A stretch of 64,000 bases of DNA from Campylobacter jejuni (GTDB taxonomy: Bacteria > Campylobacterota > Campylobacteria > Campylobacterales > Campylobacteraceae). Shown piece by piece: positions 47,621 through 57,343 of the stretch. The notes beneath the pieces are model-generated. The model was not told where the DNA came from and did not search any database. It saw only the letters and a list, made by a program, of their open reading frames with translations. The position numbers and the translations under genes were made by a program. The stretch spans positions 372,001 to 436,000 of the forward strand of contig JACRSG010000001.1 in NCBI GenBank assembly GCA_014305285.1, written 5' to 3'. How positions within the stretch are numbered: position 1 is the stretch's first letter; the number at the start of each line of letters is the position of its first letter.

Positions 47621-48378
47621 TGATGAAGATAGTATTTAAAGGCAAAAGTTTTGAATATGAAATTCAAAGATCGTGCTTTTGTATTGATGCTTTTGTGATT
47701 AAAGACAAGATTGAAGAACGAGATGGTGTTGATTTTATTACTTCAAATGTAGAGCTTTTGGAATTTAGCGATGATAGCTTTACTTTCGAAGAAATTATAA
47801 AACATTTTACTATTCGCGATAGTGAAGATATGATTATTGTTGAAGATTTTGACATAAAATCAAACAAAGATAATCAAAACCAAGAAGACAATATAGAATA
47901 TAACATCTTAAAATCTGAAAAAATAATGCATGAAAATACAAAACAAACAAGTATGCAATTTAAAAATTTAAAATTTTTTTCAAGAATTTTTAAAAATGAA
48001 AATTTTCTTTCAAGCTTTAAAGAAAGTAAGCAAGAAGTTATCACTATCAAAAAATATGAAAAACTTGAAATTTTTAAAAATTTATCTCAAGAAGATCAAG
48101 AAATTAGCTTTGTTAAAATTGAAATTTTAAATTATGATAGCAATGAAGATAGTTTAAGTTTTAATCTTGATATATTTCCAAGCGGTATGAGTTATAAGTA
48201 TGGAATTTTAAAAGGTTCTATGCATATTATTTTACAAGGTAAAACTTCTAGTACGACGCTTTTTCCATTTTTAAAAAGTATGGTTTATAAAAATAAAAGT
48301 GAAAATTCAAGTGAAAAAATTTTTACTTTAATGATAAATCAGAAAAAACACTATAAGCTTATCGCAAATATTTCTTAG
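47620..48378 (+). CDS. Hypothetical protein at the end of the hem operon
   Basis: This 252-residue protein has no signal peptide or membrane segment. The first 85 residues are beta/alpha mixed with many Asp and Glu, the middle (about 90-150) is Asn/Lys/Glu-rich and poorly structured, and the last 90 residues are beta-rich. I recognise no family. ATG 47620 overlaps the preceding stop (TGATG); GTG 47617 and ATG 47623 are alternatives. Lineage-specific hypothetical, corresponds to Cj0990c. Confidence 0.7.
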   Translation: MMKIVFKGKSFEYEIQRSCFCIDAFVIKDKIEERDGVDFITSNVELLEFSDDSFTFEEIIKHFTIRDSEDMIIVEDFDIKSNKDNQNQEDNIEYNILKSEKIMHENTKQTSMQFKNLKFFSRIFKNENFLSSFKESKQEVITIKKYEKLEIFKNLSQEDQEISFVKIEILNYDSNEDSLSFNLDIFPSGMSYKYGILKGSMHIILQGKTSSTTLFPFLKSMVYKNKSENSSEKIFTLMINQKKHYKLIANIS

Positions 48379-48380
48379 TT

Positions 48381-48587
48381 TTATTTTATTATATTTTCTA
48401 TATCGGAGCGATTTTTTTCAATTAAAGAACGATTTTTTTGAGTTGTTTCTTTAAGATCGGTCATATCTTCTTTCATATTTTGTATGTTTTGGTTGAGTAA
48501 TTTTATCTTTTTTTCATAACGAGTAACGATGATAAATACTACAAATAAAAATACAATAATCAAAAAAATAAACACTAAAAATTCCAT
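48381..48587 (-). CDS. Small membrane protein with coiled coil
   Basis: The 68-residue protein has one N-terminal membrane helix (about 3-23) followed by a Lys/Glu/Asn-rich coiled coil (about 25-65). The layout resembles small septum- or envelope-associated proteins, but no family is recognisable. AAGGAAAA precedes the ATG. It is convergent with the hypothetical gene at 47620. It corresponds to Cj0989. Confidence 0.7.
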   Translation of the reverse strand: MEFLVFIFLIIVFLFVVFIIVTRYEKKIKLLNQNIQNMKEDMTDLKETTQKNRSLIEKNRSDIENIIK

Positions 48588-48782
48588 ATTTTTCCTTCTT
48601 AAAACTAGATTGTGAAATATATCATTAAAAACTTCAAAAAACTTTTATGGGTTTTTATTTTGTATTTTAGTTTTTTATCTTTAAATTTATATATAAATTT
48701 TCAAAAAGTAACAAAAAAATATATAAAAAAATAATTAAATTAAAAAATAATTAAAGATAATAAATATCTTATTTTTTTATGT

Positions 48783-48788
48783 TATATT
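48783..48788 (+). promoter_or_regulatory. Putative -10 box of the MFS-hipO operon
   Basis: TATATT lies 29 bases upstream of the MFS ATG. The preceding gap (48588-48782) is over 80% A+T with no coding potential that I can see. Confidence 0.35.
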
Positions 48789-48816
48789 TTAATAAATATC
48801 TAAAAAGGATTTTAAT

Positions 48817-50034
48817 ATGGAAAAATCACTTTTATTTTATTTTAGACGCATTGGAGTTGAATTTATCATTTTTAGTGTTTATGCTGTTTTTAGCATTTCG
48901 TGGGCAGCGACAGGTTCTTTAATGCCTTTGATTTCAAATGATCTTGCCTTAAATACTCAACAAGCTACCTTAATCACAACTATGATAGTAGTTGCGAAAA
49001 TTTTCGGTGCTTCATTTACTGCTTTTTTAGTTTATAAATTCGGATTAAAAAAGGGATATTTTTTAGGCTGTATTTTAATGAGTTCGGGTATATTTTTAAG
49101 TTTTGTAGATAGTTATAGTGGTATTTTGATTATAAGATTTTTAACAGGGCTTGGTTCAGCTTGTGCTTTGGTTTGCTTAGTGCCCATTGCACAACAATGG
49201 TTTAAAAAAGCTTTACATTTTGTAATTAGTTTTAATATAACTTCAAATTTAGTAGGTATTACCTTAGGGCTTGTTTTAGCTGAAAGTATCTCAAATTATT
49301 TTGGAAATTGGAGAGATTCTTTATCATTTTATGCTTGGATTAATTTGATTTTATTGATTTTGTGGCTTTTTATAGGTAAGGATGAGAATAAAAAAGAAGA
49401 AAAAAAGAATAATGCAAAAGATCTTATTTATGCTCTAAAATCTCGTGTTACTTGGGGTATGATTATTTTTTACATAGGTCCTATTTTATTTTTAAATTCC
49501 CTTTTTACTTTTTTGCCAACTTTTTATGCACAATATGCAGGTTTTAGCAAAGAATTAGCTGATTTTGCTAAAAAAGAAATTCCAGCTTTGGCTAATTTTG
49601 CTATTATTTTTGGTCCTTATTTTGGATTATTTTTTAAAAGAAAAAATATTTCTTTTAAAATAATGCTATTGTCCGGAGGAGCTTGTATTTTTATATGCGG
49701 ACTTTGTATGTTGTTTTTGCAAAATTTAGTATTGATACAGATTTTTGCTGTATTATCAGGCGTTTTTTATTCTATGTGGTTTCCATTTTTCTTTAATCTA
49801 CCTTCAGAATTAAAAAATTCCAATCCAAATCAAACTGCTTATATTATGAGTGTTTTTTGGAGTATTACCTTTGTTGTATTATCATTTAACCTATGGGTGG
49901 TATCTTGGAGTGTTGATAAAACCCATAGTTTTACTTTGGGTTTTGTTTACATTTTTGCTTTGATTTTTATTTCAGCAATCTTGGCGCAATTTGTTTTACC
50001 TAGAAAAGAAAATTTTATACAAGGAGAAAAATAA
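48817..50034 (+). CDS. MFS transporter paired with hipO
   Basis: The 405-residue protein has 12 predicted membrane helices. The MFS loop motif near helix 2-3 reads FLVYKFGLKKGYFLGC (about 68-83). Half one and half two are joined by a Lys-rich loop (about 188-200). It lies one base upstream of the hipO ATG, so it may carry N-acyl amino acids or related compounds into the cell for HipO; that link is inference. In the reference strain I recall this region being annotated as two ORFs, whereas here it is one intact gene. Confidence 0.85.
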   Translation: MEKSLLFYFRRIGVEFIIFSVYAVFSISWAATGSLMPLISNDLALNTQQATLITTMIVVAKIFGASFTAFLVYKFGLKKGYFLGCILMSSGIFLSFVDSYSGILIIRFLTGLGSACALVCLVPIAQQWFKKALHFVISFNITSNLVGITLGLVLAESISNYFGNWRDSLSFYAWINLILLILWLFIGKDENKKEEKKNNAKDLIYALKSRVTWGMIIFYIGPILFLNSLFTFLPTFYAQYAGFSKELADFAKKEIPALANFAIIFGPYFGLFFKRKNISFKIMLLSGGACIFICGLCMLFLQNLVLIQIFAVLSGVFYSMWFPFFFNLPSELKNSNPNQTAYIMSVFWSITFVVLSFNLWVVSWSVDKTHSFTLGFVYIFALIFISAILAQFVLPRKENFIQGEK

Positions 50035-50035
50035 A

Positions 50036-51187
50036 ATGAATTTGATTCCAGAAATACTAGACTTACAAGGCGAATTTGAAAAAATTCGTCATCAAATTCA
50101 TGAAAATCCTGAGCTTGGTTTTGATGAATTATGTACTGCAAAATTAGTGGTACAAAAATTAAAAGAATTTGGTTATGAGGTTTACGAAGGAATAGGAAAA
50201 ACAGGTGTTGTGGGGGTTTTAAAAAAGGGAAATAACGATAAAAAAATAGGACTTCGTGCTGATATGGATGCTTTGCCTTTGCAAGAATGCACAAATTTGC
50301 CTTATAAAAGTAAAAAAGAAAATGTAATGCATGCTTGTGGCCATGATGGACATACTACTTCTTTATTGCTTGCTGCAAAATATTTAGCAAGTCAGAATTT
50401 TAATGGTACGCTAAATCTTTATTTTCAACCTGCTGAAGAGGGTTTAGGTGGTGCTAAGGCAATGATAGAAGATGGATTATTTGAAAAATTTGATAGCGAT
50501 TATGTTTTTGGATGGCACAATATGCCTTTTGGTAGCGATAAGAAGTTTTATCTTAAAAAAGGTGCAATGATGGCTTCTTCGGATAGTTATAGTATTGAAG
50601 TTATTGGAAGAGGTGGTCATGGAAGTGCTCCAGAAAAAGCAAAAGATCCTATATATGCTGCTTCTTTACTTGTAGTGGCTTTGCAAAGCATAGTATCTCG
50701 CAATGTTGATCCTCAAAATTCTGCAGTCGTAAGTATAGGAGCTTTTAATGCAGGACATGCTTTTAATATTATTCCAGATAATGCGACGATTAAAATGAGT
50801 GTTAGAGCGTTAGATAATGAAACTAGAAAGCTAACTGAAGAAAAAATTTATAAAATTTGTAAAGGCATTATGCAGGCCAATGATATAGAAATTCAAATCA
50901 ATAAAAATGTTGTTGCACCAGTGACTATGAATAACGATGAAGCCGTAGATTTTGCTAGTGAGGTTGCAAAAGAACTATTTGGCGAAAAAAATTGTGAATT
51001 TAATCATCGTCCTTTAATGGCAAGCGAGGATTTTGGATTTTTTTGCGAAATGAAAAAATGTGCTTATGCTTTTTTAGAAAATGAAAACGAGATTTATTTA
51101 CATAATTCTAGTTATGTTTTTAATGATAAGCTTTTAGCTAGAGCTGCAAGTTATTATGCGAGGTTGGCTTTAACATATTTAAAATAA
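50036..51187 (+). CDS. hipO: Hippurate hydrolase (N-benzoylglycine amidohydrolase)
   Basis: The 383-residue M20D-type metalloenzyme splits hippurate into benzoate and glycine, the diagnostic trait of C. jejuni. Metal-site motifs are RADMDALP (about 74-81), HACGHDGHT (99-107) with C101 and H103, QPAEEGLGG with E134/E135, and GWHNMPFG. ATG 50036 was chosen because AAGGAGAAAA lies just before it; an upstream in-frame ATG falls inside the MFS gene. Confidence 0.96.
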   Translation: MNLIPEILDLQGEFEKIRHQIHENPELGFDELCTAKLVVQKLKEFGYEVYEGIGKTGVVGVLKKGNNDKKIGLRADMDALPLQECTNLPYKSKKENVMHACGHDGHTTSLLLAAKYLASQNFNGTLNLYFQPAEEGLGGAKAMIEDGLFEKFDSDYVFGWHNMPFGSDKKFYLKKGAMMASSDSYSIEVIGRGGHGSAPEKAKDPIYAASLLVVALQSIVSRNVDPQNSAVVSIGAFNAGHAFNIIPDNATIKMSVRALDNETRKLTEEKIYKICKGIMQANDIEIQINKNVVAPVTMNNDEAVDFASEVAKELFGEKNCEFNHRPLMASEDFGFFCEMKKCAYAFLENENEIYLHNSSYVFNDKLLARAASYYARLALTYLK

Positions 51188-51190
51188 AAA

Positions 51191-51931
51191 CTAATCTAGA
51201 ATTTCAAGCACAATTTCTTCCTTTAAATCTTTAATTTGAATTTCTTTGAGTTTTAGGTTTAAAGGAAGGTTTACTAAAAGCTCTTTATTATTTTTTGCTT
51301 GGTTTTTTGCGCTTATGGAGAGTAAAATTCCCCTGTAAGCTTTAGCAAAATGACTGATGACTTTACCATTTTTTACAAATTTATAAGTGTAAAATTTCTT
51401 TTTTGGGGCATAGAATTTATCATAAAATCCTGCCCTAAGATCAATTATTTCTTCATTTTCCAAGTACTCATCTAAGGCTTTACTAAAATGTTCTTTATAA
51501 AATTTTTCTATGGCAAAATTTCCTATTTTAGCCCCTTGTTTGAATTTATAAAAAGGTAGGGTATCGCTAGCTCTTACAACGCCAAAAAGATTAGAAAATA
51601 TAAGAGTGTTTTCTAAAATATAAGTTTGGCTTTTTGCATCTAAGGCTTTAAAATTAAGATATTCATAACTTACTCCATTATAAAGCATTATAGCTTTTTG
51701 AGTGGGAGCTTGTTTTAAATCGTGCTTAAATTTATTGATTTCATTTTCGTTTTTAATACCAAAAAGTTCTTGTAAATTTTGCAAACTTGCGTTTTTGATA
51801 AATTCTTCATAATGCTTTAAAGCTTCCATTCTATAAGGAAATAATTCTTTAAATATAAATGAGTTTTTATTGATGGGGTTTTTTGCACAATTTTCATTTT
51901 TGCTTTCACTAGGGGAGAATAAAATTTTCAT
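51191..51931 (-). CDS. yaaA: YaaA/UPF0246 peroxide-stress protein
   Basis: The 246-residue protein shows UPF0246 features: the SPSESK start (about 6-11), a YNGVSYEYL segment, RASDTLPFYKFKQGAKIGN (about 119-137) and the HFAKAYRG motif near 206-213. E. coli YaaA lowers free iron during peroxide stress and can bind DNA. I chose ATG 51931, preceded by AAAAAAGG, over a TTG six codons upstream. It is convergent with hipO, 3 bases apart. Confidence 0.88.
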   Translation of the reverse strand: MKILFSPSESKNENCAKNPINKNSFIFKELFPYRMEALKHYEEFIKNASLQNLQELFGIKNENEINKFKHDLKQAPTQKAIMLYNGVSYEYLNFKALDAKSQTYILENTLIFSNLFGVVRASDTLPFYKFKQGAKIGNFAIEKFYKEHFSKALDEYLENEEIIDLRAGFYDKFYAPKKKFYTYKFVKNGKVISHFAKAYRGILLSISAKNQAKNNKELLVNLPLNLKLKEIQIKDLKEEIVLEILD

Positions 51932-52022
51932 TTTAGCCTTTTTTGTCAATGTTGTGAAAACATTAAGAGCAAAGAATTTAATCTTGCTTTTAATGTTTTT
52001 GAAGTTTTTATCATTTTAAAAT

Positions 52023-53141
52023 TTAAAATGACACTCCGCCCATTAGAATAGAAAACATGATAAATGGAAGTATAATTTTTAAAGCTTCCGTGGCATCTTG
52101 ATTGTTGATGCTTAGTTTTTCTATACTGTCAATTCCTTGTGTGCTGTAGTCACTAACAGGGATGTTTTTAAATTTTAAATGAAGATTGAGTTTATAATCA
52201 TCGTTTTGAGTGATATTACTTAAAATAGTTAAAGCTTTATCAAAGATTAATACTTGTTCTTCATTTTGGCTTTGAGCTTTTAAGGTTTGTAAATTTTCTT
52301 TAGCTGTTGTTATGTAGTTATTAAACACGCCTTTGGTTTTAAGGGTTGAATCAATTTTAAAATTGTTTAAGATAATGTATTTTTGGATTGTATTGCTAAA
52401 ATCTGAAGCTTGTGCATAGTTTGCTATACTAAGAAGTTCATTGATAGCTTGTTTATTCATACTTAAAGTTTGAGTGTTAAATTTTATACCCTTAGAGTCA
52501 AGGTAATTAAGCAAATCTTCTTTTAGATTTATATTTACATTTGTATTGAAATTTAATTTTGTATTATAAAATTTTATATCAAGATTATCTAGATAGTTGT
52601 TTTCTTGTTTGTTGATGGAGTTATCAAATGATAAAGTATAAGAATCTGAGCTTAATTTATTGATAAAAGAGTTGATTTTTGGATCTTGTTGAAATAAGCT
52701 TGCATTGATGTCACTAACAACTTTTTCTCCGAGTTTAAAATTTTTAAAAACCAAATTTGATTGTATACTTTTTTGGTTTTTAAAAAGATCGTTGTAATAT
52801 TCTTTAATGCTAATTGATGTATTTGCCTCTCTTTTGTAAATTTCATTTGAACGAAATTTGATATTTTTTGCTTGAAATAGTTCTTGGTATTCATCGTTAT
52901 TATCTTTTGCAAGAGTTTTGAAATTTGGGCTTAAGCATGTTATAAAATTACCATCTGCATTGCATTTAAAATCAGAAAATTCAATTTTTATTCCAGAATC
53001 CTGAGAAAGGCTTGCAATTTCTTGTTTTACTGTTTGATTGAGTCGATTTTCATATTTTTTAACTGTTTTTTCATCTATGGAATTTCCGCAAGCTGAAAAC
53101 AAAACAGCTATTCCAATAGAAAGAAAAATGCCTTTTTTCAT
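52023..53141 (-). CDS. jlpA: Surface lipoprotein adhesin JlpA
   Basis: The 372-residue lipoprotein has a signal peptide with lipobox LFSAC (Cys18) and a long, Asn/Ser/Lys-rich beta-sheet body with many repeated strand patterns such as [12 protein letters not shown]-type. Its crystal structure is known as an open half-barrel, and it is reported to bind host HSP90-alpha. An AAGGAGA site precedes the ATG. It has no operon partner. Confidence 0.93.
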   Translation of the reverse strand: MKKGIFLSIGIAVLFSACGNSIDEKTVKKYENRLNQTVKQEIASLSQDSGIKIEFSDFKCNADGNFITCLSPNFKTLAKDNNDEYQELFQAKNIKFRSNEIYKREANTSISIKEYYNDLFKNQKSIQSNLVFKNFKLGEKVVSDINASLFQQDPKINSFINKLSSDSYTLSFDNSINKQENNYLDNLDIKFYNTKLNFNTNVNINLKEDLLNYLDSKGIKFNTQTLSMNKQAINELLSIANYAQASDFSNTIQKYIILNNFKIDSTLKTKGVFNNYITTAKENLQTLKAQSQNEEQVLIFDKALTILSNITQNDDYKLNLHLKFKNIPVSDYSTQGIDSIEKLSINNQDATEALKIILPFIMFSILMGGVSF

Positions 53142-53171
53142 AGTTTTCTCCTTAAAAAATTTTAAAAAAAG

Positions 53172-53177
53172 ATTATA
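53172..53177 (-). promoter_or_regulatory. -10 box of jlpA
   Basis: The minus strand has TATAAT preceded by GA, 31 bases from the jlpA ATG. It lies in the 219-base gap between divergent jlpA and cjaA. Confidence 0.55.
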
Positions 53178-53291
53178 TCTTTTTTTACTTAAGATTTAAA
53201 CAATACCGAAAGAGAGGCGAGATTAATTACATTTTTACACATTAAGAAAATCTTTTTAGTTTGTTTTAAATGCATTATTTATAATTTTAAG

Positions 53292-53297
53292 TATAAT
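53292..53297 (+). promoter_or_regulatory. -10 box of cjaA
   Basis: TATAAT (53292-53297) lies 64 bases before the cjaA ATG, so the leader is about 57 bases long. GAAAGGAAA forms the ribosome site. Confidence 0.5.
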
Positions 53298-53360
53298 TAG
53301 CTTTGCAATTATTATATATTTTTGCAATAGCTTAAAGCTTATTTTAAAGAAAGGAAACAT

Positions 53361-54200
53361 ATGAAAAAAATACTTCTAAGTGTTTTAACGGTCTTTGTTG
53401 CAGTAGTATTGGCTGCTTGTGGAGGAAATTCTGACTCTAAAACTTTAAATTCTCTTGATAAGATCAAGCAAAATGGAGTTGTTAGGATTGGGGTATTTGG
53501 CGATAAACCACCTTTTGGTTATGTAGATGAAAAAGGAAATAATCAAGGCTATGATATAGTTTTAGCTAAACGCATAGCAAAAGAACTTTTTGGGGATGAA
53601 AATAAGGTGCAATTTGTTCTTGTTGAAGCAGCAAATAGGGTTGAGTTTTTAAAATCAAATAAAGTAGATATTATTTTGGCTAATTTTACTCAAACTCCAG
53701 AAAGAGCTGAGCAGGTTGATTTTTGCTTGCCTTATATGAAAGTGGCTTTAGGCGTAGCTGTACCAAACGATAGTAATATTAGTAGTGTGGAAGATTTAAA
53801 AGATAAAACCTTACTTTTAAATAAAGGTACAACAGCAGATGCGTATTTTACACAAAATTACCCTAATATAAAAACTTTAAAATATGATCAAAATACTGAA
53901 ACTTTTGCTGCTTTGATCGATAAAAGAGGTGATGCTTTAAGTCATGATAATACTTTGCTCTTTGCTTGGGTGAAAGATCATCCTGATTTTAAAATGGGTA
54001 TTAAAGAGCTAGGCAATAAAGATGTTATCGCACCAGCAGTTAAAAAAGGTGATGAAGAGCTTAAAAAATTTATCGATAATTTGATCATCAAACTAGGTCA
54101 AGAGCAGTTTTTTCACAAGGCTTATGATGAAACTTTAAAAGCTCATTTTGGAGACGATGTTAAGGCTGATGATGTAGTGATTGAAGGTGGAAAAATTTAA
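53361..54200 (+). CDS. cjaA: Cysteine-binding surface lipoprotein CjaA
   Basis: The 279-residue family 3 solute-binding protein is a lipoprotein (lipobox VLAAC, Cys20). It has the typical VRIGVFGDKPPFGYVDEKGNNQGYDIVLAKRIA start and the LANFTQTPERAEQVDFCLPY segment. CjaA is an immunodominant antigen with cysteine bound in its crystal structure. No permease or ATPase genes lie beside it, so its ABC partners must be elsewhere. Confidence 0.95.
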   Translation: MKKILLSVLTVFVAVVLAACGGNSDSKTLNSLDKIKQNGVVRIGVFGDKPPFGYVDEKGNNQGYDIVLAKRIAKELFGDENKVQFVLVEAANRVEFLKSNKVDIILANFTQTPERAEQVDFCLPYMKVALGVAVPNDSNISSVEDLKDKTLLLNKGTTADAYFTQNYPNIKTLKYDQNTETFAALIDKRGDALSHDNTLLFAWVKDHPDFKMGIKELGNKDVIAPAVKKGDEELKKFIDNLIIKLGQEQFFHKAYDETLKAHFGDDVKADDVVIEGGKI

Positions 54201-54201
54201 C

Positions 54202-54220
54202 AAAGGGCTTTTTGCCCTTT
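54202..54220 (+). terminator. Stem-loop between cjaA and cjaB
   Basis: A 7-base perfect stem AAAGGGC/GCCCTTT with a T5 loop lies directly after the cjaA stop. No long T-run follows, so it may act as a partial terminator or as an mRNA 3'-end stabiliser that lowers cjaB relative to cjaA. Confidence 0.55.
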
Positions 54221-54241
54221 ATATTGATTTAGGATAAAATT

Positions 54242-55489
54242 ATGGAAAAAAAATACAAAAATATTATTTATGCTTCTTTGGGTGGAATTTTAGAATTTTA
54301 TGATTTTGTACTTTTTGCATTTTTTTTGGATATTTTTGCTAAGGTATTCTTTCCGCACAATGATACCTTTTGGATGCAGATAAATGCTTATATAGCCTTT
54401 GGTGCTGCTTATTTAGCGCGTCCTTTTGGTTCTATTGTGATGGCACATTTTGCTGATAGATATGGAAGAAAGAATATTTTTTATATTTCTATGCTTTTGA
54501 TGGTTTTGCCTAGTTTTGCTTTAGCTTTTTTGCCAAGTTATGAAAGTATAGGTATATTTGCTACTTTGATTTTATTTGCTATTCGTATTTTGCAAGGTTT
54601 GGCTGTTGGAACTGAGGTGAGTGGAGCTTGGATTTATGTGAGTGAATTTGTCAAAGGGCGTCAAATTCCTTTAGTCCTTGGTTTTATTTCAGCGACTTTA
54701 ACTATAGGTTTATTGCTGGGAAATATCGCTACTTTAGGCATAAGGACTTATTTTACTCCAGAAGAAGTTCAAAGCTATGCTTGGAGAATTCCTTTTATTA
54801 TAGGAGGATTTTTTGGAATTTTAGCTTTGTTTTTAAGAAATAAACTCAATGAAACTCCAGAATTTGTAAAAGTTCAAAATGAAAAGAAAATTTTAAATTT
54901 TCCATTGTTTGAAGCTTTAAAAACGCATAAAATGAGCATGCTTGTTTGTTTTTTAATGACTATCGTTTTAACAAGCGGTGTCGCCACTTTGATGATTTTA
55001 CCGAAGTATTTTGAAAGTCTTTTAGCTATGAGTAAAACTTCTGCTTTATGGGTGCAAAATTTTGCTATTTTAGCAGTGATTTTTGGAGCTTTATTTCAAG
55101 GTTTTTTAGCAAGTAAATGGGGAAGCTATAGGATTTGCTCTATTTTTAGTATAGCTTTTGTTGTTTTTGGTGTGCTTTTTAGTTTTTATGATGAGAATTT
55201 TTTATTTTATTTTTTACTGGCTTGTTTTGCACAAGGCATTATCACTTTCGCGCCTGTTTTTATGACGCAAATTTTCAAAAGCGAACTTAAATTTAGCGGG
55301 CTTAGTTTTGCTTATAATATTTCTTATGCGATTTTAGGGTTTTTAACCCCTTTTATAGTTAATGCTTTTTATAAAGAGTATTTGGGTATTTATCTTGCGA
55401 TAGTGGGATTTTGCTCCTTGCTCTGCGTATTTTTGCTAAAGCGCGTTTTTTCAAGAAGCAAGGTTAAAGAATTAAGCGTTGTCTTTTAA
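54242..55489 (+). CDS. cjaB: MFS transporter CjaB (ProP/ShiA-like)
   Basis: The 415-residue protein has 12 membrane helices. The metabolite:proton symporter subgroup is indicated by LGGILEFYDFVLFAFF (about 14-29), ARPFGSIVMAHFADRYGRKNIFYISM (about 59-84) and RILQGLAVGTEVSGAWIYVSEF. The substrate is unknown. The 3' end overlaps pepD by 18 bases in convergent orientation. Confidence 0.9.
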   Translation: MEKKYKNIIYASLGGILEFYDFVLFAFFLDIFAKVFFPHNDTFWMQINAYIAFGAAYLARPFGSIVMAHFADRYGRKNIFYISMLLMVLPSFALAFLPSYESIGIFATLILFAIRILQGLAVGTEVSGAWIYVSEFVKGRQIPLVLGFISATLTIGLLLGNIATLGIRTYFTPEEVQSYAWRIPFIIGGFFGILALFLRNKLNETPEFVKVQNEKKILNFPLFEALKTHKMSMLVCFLMTIVLTSGVATLMILPKYFESLLAMSKTSALWVQNFAILAVIFGALFQGFLASKWGSYRICSIFSIAFVVFGVLFSFYDENFLFYFLLACFAQGIITFAPVFMTQIFKSELKFSGLSFAYNISYAILGFLTPFIVNAFYKEYLGIYLAIVGFCSLLCVFLLKRVFSRSKVKELSVVF

Positions 55490-56740
55490 AACTTCAAAAA
55501 CAACTTTAGATATTTTTTCAACCGAAGCGATTTCACAGTGCTCATCAGTTGAATGAGGATTGTGGATATTGGGGCCTATAGAAGCACATAAAAGCTTTTG
55601 TTTTTTTTCTATAATGCCACATTCAAGCCCTGCATGGATAGCTGAAACTTTGGCATTAGGTGATACTTTTTTAAGCGCTTTAAAAACCATATCACTAAGT
55701 GCGTTTGGTTTGCCTTCCCAAGGTGGATAGAAATTAAAACTTCTTACTTTAAAATCGAAAGCCTTGAAAAATTCTAAAGTTTCAAATTCTACTTGCTTAA
55801 GCCCATCAAGCAGATTAGATCTTGCAAAAAGTGCGAATTCGATTTGTTTATCTTGCATTTTTAGAGTAGCTAGGTTAATGCTTGTTTGAACTATGCCTAG
55901 ATTTTCATCATAAGCTCTAACTCCATGAGTAAAAGAATTAATAAGACTTAAAAGTTTTTTGCTTTGATCACAAATTTCAAATTCGCCTTCTTCTTTAAAT
56001 TTGCATTTTATCCAGTCGTTGCTCTTTATTTCATTTTTAAAATGCACTAAAGCTTTGGCGTGTTTAGGTATAGAATTGATTCTTTCTCCACCTTCAAAAG
56101 AAATGATTTCTCCTCCATTTTCTTGTATAAATTTAGCCATTTCTTTGATGGAACTTTTTTCATTGCGTATGATATTTATCCCTGAGTGTCCACCTTTAAA
56201 ATTTTGCGCACAAAGCTCATAAATTTTACCCTTTTTTCTAAGAGTATTAAAAGGCAAACTAGCTTCTATGTCCACTCCCCCTGCACAGCCTATCATGATC
56301 TCATCATCGCTTTCATGATCTAAATTTAAAAGCATTTTAGATTCTAAAGTGTGATCGAATGAATTCACTCCCATGAGTCCTACTTCTTCATCGTTTGTAA
56401 AAAGACATTCTAAATTTTCAAATTCAGTCATAGCACTCATCATGATGGCTATGCCTATACCATTATCCGCGCCAAGACTTGAATTTTTGGCTCTTAAAAA
56501 GCCATTTTCTTCATAAACTTCTAAGTTTGGTGCATCGCCCATGCAGACCATATCATAATGACTTTGTAAGCAAATTTTTGGCTTGCCTTTTATGGCATGG
56601 ATATTTCCTGCCTTATCTACACTTACCTTAAAGCCTTTATTTTTGGCATAAGAGCTTAAGAATTCTTTCATTTGTTCTGTTTCATAACTACAATGAGGAA
56701 TTTTGCATAATTGTTTAAAATTTTCTATAACATTTTGCAT
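55472..56740 (-). CDS. pepD: M20 family aminoacyl-histidine dipeptidase PepD
   Basis: The 422-residue metallopeptidase has LQSHYDMVCMGD (about 59-70), NSSLGADNGIGIA (about 91-103) with the bridging Asp, TNDEEVGLMG with the catalytic Glu, NLDHESDDE, and the C-terminal HAGLECG and NIHNPHSTDEH. It hydrolyses dipeptides such as carnosine-like Xaa-His. It is about 60 residues shorter than E. coli PepD (485). AAGGAGAT precedes the ATG. Confidence 0.93.
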   Translation of the reverse strand: MQNVIENFKQLCKIPHCSYETEQMKEFLSSYAKNKGFKVSVDKAGNIHAIKGKPKICLQSHYDMVCMGDAPNLEVYEENGFLRAKNSSLGADNGIGIAIMMSAMTEFENLECLFTNDEEVGLMGVNSFDHTLESKMLLNLDHESDDEIMIGCAGGVDIEASLPFNTLRKKGKIYELCAQNFKGGHSGINIIRNEKSSIKEMAKFIQENGGEIISFEGGERINSIPKHAKALVHFKNEIKSNDWIKCKFKEEGEFEICDQSKKLLSLINSFTHGVRAYDENLGIVQTSINLATLKMQDKQIEFALFARSNLLDGLKQVEFETLEFFKAFDFKVRSFNFYPPWEGKPNALSDMVFKALKKVSPNAKVSAIHAGLECGIIEKKQKLLCASIGPNIHNPHSTDEHCEIASVEKISKVVFEVLKDNA

Positions 56741-56807
56741 TTTATCTCCTTTGTTTTGATAAAATTATGGCATATTTTTTAAAATTTAAAGGCAAAATGA
56801 TTAAAAA

Positions 56808-57335
56808 ATGAGAATAAATCATAAAAAATTATTTAATCTAAGAAAATTATTAAGTGATCCAAAGAAACTTTTTTCTGTATTAATCTTCACTCTTATAGTT
56901 GTTTTTATTCAAAACTATATTGCCCAAAATTCTAGTTTTGAAGGAAAAGTAATTAGAGTTATTGATGGAGATACTATAGAAGTTAATCATGAAAACAAAC
57001 TCGCTAGAATAAGATTTTTTGGTATAGATGCACCAGAATTTAAACAAAGTTTTGGAAAGCAATCAAAAGAAGCTTTAAGTAGAATTTTAAGCGGTAAACA
57101 AGTTGAAATTATTTATAAAAATAAAGATACTTATGGTAGAATTGTTGCTATTGTAAAGCTTAATGATGTTGATATTAATCGATTTTTAGTAAGTCAAGGC
57201 TATGCTTGGGCTGATACTTATTATAGTAATGCTTATATCAAAGAACAAGAAAATGCTAAGAAAAATCATTTAGGTCTTTGGAAAGAGAGTAATCCTATAG
57301 AGCCTTATAAATGGAGAAAACACAATAAATTCTAA
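56808..57335 (+). CDS. Membrane-anchored or secreted staphylococcal-type nuclease
   Basis: The 175-residue protein has an N-terminal membrane segment (about 22-40) and a thermonuclease (SNase) domain (about 48-170) with VIRVIDGDTIEV. Catalytic residues line up as Arg in ARIRFFGIDAPE, Glu at the end of that motif and Arg in DTYGRIVAIV, so all three are kept. It probably degrades extracellular DNA. It is followed 8 bases later by a small lipoprotein gene. It corresponds to Cj0979c. Confidence 0.92.
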   Translation: MRINHKKLFNLRKLLSDPKKLFSVLIFTLIVVFIQNYIAQNSSFEGKVIRVIDGDTIEVNHENKLARIRFFGIDAPEFKQSFGKQSKEALSRILSGKQVEIIYKNKDTYGRIVAIVKLNDVDINRFLVSQGYAWADTYYSNAYIKEQENAKKNHLGLWKESNPIEPYKWRKHNKF

Positions 57336-57343
57336 GGAAAAAC

